From: Rhizobium sp. NZLR1
GTDB lineage: Bacteria; Pseudomonadota; Alphaproteobacteria; Rhizobiales; Rhizobiaceae
Length of the DNA: 64,000 nucleotides
Assembly (NCBI RefSeq): GCF_017357385.1
Contig: NZ_CP071633.1
Span: 682,001 to 746,000, forward strand
Direction: 5' to 3'
Part shown: in pieces, positions 62,911 through 64,000 of the stretch
Position numbering within the stretch: the first letter of the stretch is position 1
Layout of the letters: each line of letters opens with the position of its first letter
Notes under the pieces: generated by a model
Database searches by the model: none
What the model saw: only the letters and a program-made list of their open reading frames with translations
What the model was told of the DNA's origin: nothing
Made by a program: the position numbers and the translations under genes

Positions 62911-63420
62911 ATGATCGAACGCGAACCATTTAATCTCAAAGCCTATGTGCAAGGCATCGGAACAAGGCCATGCTTTATCTGCGGCTTGGTCGAGGATGAC
63001 CCGGCCTTCTTTCATCATCGCGTTTATGACGACGACGAGACCATCATTTTCCTGAGCAAATATCCCACTCTGCCCGGCTATTGCCTTGTCTGTCCGAAGG
63101 AGCACCGTGAGGATCTGGCGCGAGACATATCGGCAGACGAATATCTGCGACTACAGGAGAAGGTTCACATTTTGTCGCGTGCCCTCAAAAGGGTGTTCGA
63201 TGCCGAGCGAATTTATGTGCTTTCGCTCGGCAGTCAGCAAGCCAATAGCCATTTACATTTTCACGTCGTTCCCTTGCCTTCGGGCGTCCCGCTTGAGGAG
63301 CAGCAATACCACGCGTTGATGGCCGAACACGGCGTTCTGCAGATACCCGATGATCAAATGGCGGAACTGGCGCAGCGGATCGCTGAAGCGTACTATTCCG
63401 AGCGGACTAATCACAGTTAG
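62911..63420 (+). CDS. HIT-family hydrolase/transferase
   Basis: A 169-residue histidine-triad protein. The triad HLHFHVVPLP is near the C-terminus and a CFIC zinc-like Cys pair is near residue 21. HIT proteins hydrolyse nucleotide phosphoramidates or dinucleoside polyphosphates. ATG 62911 follows GAGG; an ATG seven codons upstream is possible. Confidence 0.85.
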   Translation: MIEREPFNLKAYVQGIGTRPCFICGLVEDDPAFFHHRVYDDDETIIFLSKYPTLPGYCLVCPKEHREDLARDISADEYLRLQEKVHILSRALKRVFDAERIYVLSLGSQQANSHLHFHVVPLPSGVPLEEQQYHALMAEHGVLQIPDDQMAELAQRIAEAYYSERTNHS

Positions 63421-63586
63421 CCTTACGACGCTCGAGTGGTCCAAGGATGGTGATGCCTTCGCTATGTGCGGCGTCCGCCATCTTTCGGTCGGCCGTCGCC
63501 AGAGGCAGGCCCTGTGTTTTCCCCAGGGCGACGTAACTCGCGTCATATCCCGTCAGCCCGTAGTGGCTCGCCGGCGGGATTTGCAG
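63407..63586 (-). pseudogene. PIN-domain (VapC-like) C-terminal remnant
   Basis: About 59 codons on the minus strand read SHYGLTGYDASYVALGKTQG then LPLATADRKMADAAHSEGIT, the C-terminal half of a PIN ribonuclease toxin (conserved Asp in GYDASYVAL and ATADRKM). The N-terminal half with the first catalytic Asp is missing. A stop codon precedes it in the same frame, so no start is available. It overlaps the end of the HIT gene by 14 bases. Confidence 0.6.
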
Positions 63587-64000
63587 CTACATCCACAGAG
63601 CAAAGGCCGGCACACGCACGCCTTTCTCACGGAAGCACCGCTCCAGCTCGTCAAGATCCGGACCAGCCGGCGGATTGCCCAGCGCCTTTGTCCAGTTTTC
63701 GCGGCTCGGCAAAGCCATTGCCGCGGTTGCCAGCAAGGTGGTTCCCGGACTGATTTCGTCGCGTAGCTGCGGCAGCAGGGTCTTGGCGTGGATGAGGTTG
63801 GTATTCGGGATCGGGCTCATCGCATGGCCGGCCCTCGGATCGGGCGATAGATCCACGATGGCGCTGACGTCCGTCTGGCCGTACCAGATAGCCCGGCCTT
63901 TCGCCTGTTCGGATCGGTCGGCATTGAAATCCGCGCGTTCGATCGCAAAGCCGCCCTCGATGGTGCTCAGTGCCCGCGGCGTGGCGATGCGGTGAATGCG
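63587..64000 (-). CDS. Partial gene, C-terminal 137 residues, family uncertain
   Basis: A minus-strand frame open from the window edge to TAG at 63587-63589. It reads RIATPRALSTIEGGFAIERA, then AIWYGQTDVSAIVDLSPDPR and SPIPNTNLIHAKTLLPQLRD, and ends VPAFALWM. PNTNLIHAKTLLPQL resembles what I recall of the DUF2264 C-terminus, but this is not firm. The beginning lies beyond the window. Confidence 0.55.
   Translation of the reverse strand, partial: RIHRIATPRALSTIEGGFAIERADFNADRSEQAKGRAIWYGQTDVSAIVDLSPDPRAGHAMSPIPNTNLIHAKTLLPQLRDEISPGTTLLATAAMALPSRENWTKALGNPPAGPDLDELERCFREKGVRVPAFALWM

Overview
The window looks like one replicon segment of a Rhizobium of the leguminosarum/etli type. The evidence is the high-GC alphaproteobacterial coding style, RIME-like palindromic intergenic repeats (best copy near 43.7 kb), PutR/PutA, and a stachydrine (proline betaine) catabolic locus with an N-methylproline demethylase closely resembling Sinorhizobium meliloti StcD. 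Accessory catabolic modules, each with its own regulator and transporter, fit a large plasmid or chromid. No replication gene, tRNA, rRNA or CRISPR array was seen.

Layout. 0-1.6 kb: tail of a LacI regulator, RbsD/FucU mutarotase and ribokinase. 1.7-4.8 kb: membrane diguanylate cyclase and an AraC regulator. 4.8-6.1 kb: mostly non-coding, with one frameshifted gene. 6.1-10.7 kb (minus): betaine-type ABC transporter, a ProC-like reductase and a TetR regulator. 10.8-18.7 kb (plus): stcD, a DddQ-like cupin, etfB, etfA, a degenerate second cupin, then adhC, fghA and gfa. 19.1-28.4 kb (plus): GntR, DapA-family lyase, aldehyde dehydrogenase, FAD oxidoreductase, a second betaine-type ABC transporter with two permeases, and a proline-racemase-superfamily enzyme. 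28.4-32.9 kb: GbdR-like AraC regulator, Rieske oxygenase with its reductase, LysR. 32.9-39.2 kb: a hexapeptide acyltransferase with a long extra domain, putR and putA. 39.4-49.8 kb: chemoreceptor, FAD amine oxidoreductase, peptide-type ABC transporter and HAD hydrolase. 50.5-56.7 kb: L-threonate/tetronate pathway (otnK, otnI, ltnD, LacI, otnC) and a tartrate/D-malate dehydrogenase. 56.9-64 kb: LysR, HPP-CBS membrane protein, several small rhizobial proteins, HIT protein, a PIN-domain remnant and a partial gene.

How the genes could work together (inference from family knowledge). Betaine enters through the ABC transporters. The Rieske oxygenase and reductase remove one N-methyl group, and StcD removes the second, passing electrons to EtfAB. 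AdhC, FghA and Gfa detoxify the released formaldehyde through glutathione. PutA converts proline to glutamate under PutR. The GntR-linked genes look like a branch for a hydroxylated proline or its betaine.

The most unusual points are two DMSP-lyase-type cupins in the demethylation operon, one with every expected active-site residue and one that has lost nearly all of them; a proline-racemase homologue with a Cys/Gly pair instead of Cys/Cys or Cys/Thr; and several crisp operator palindromes.
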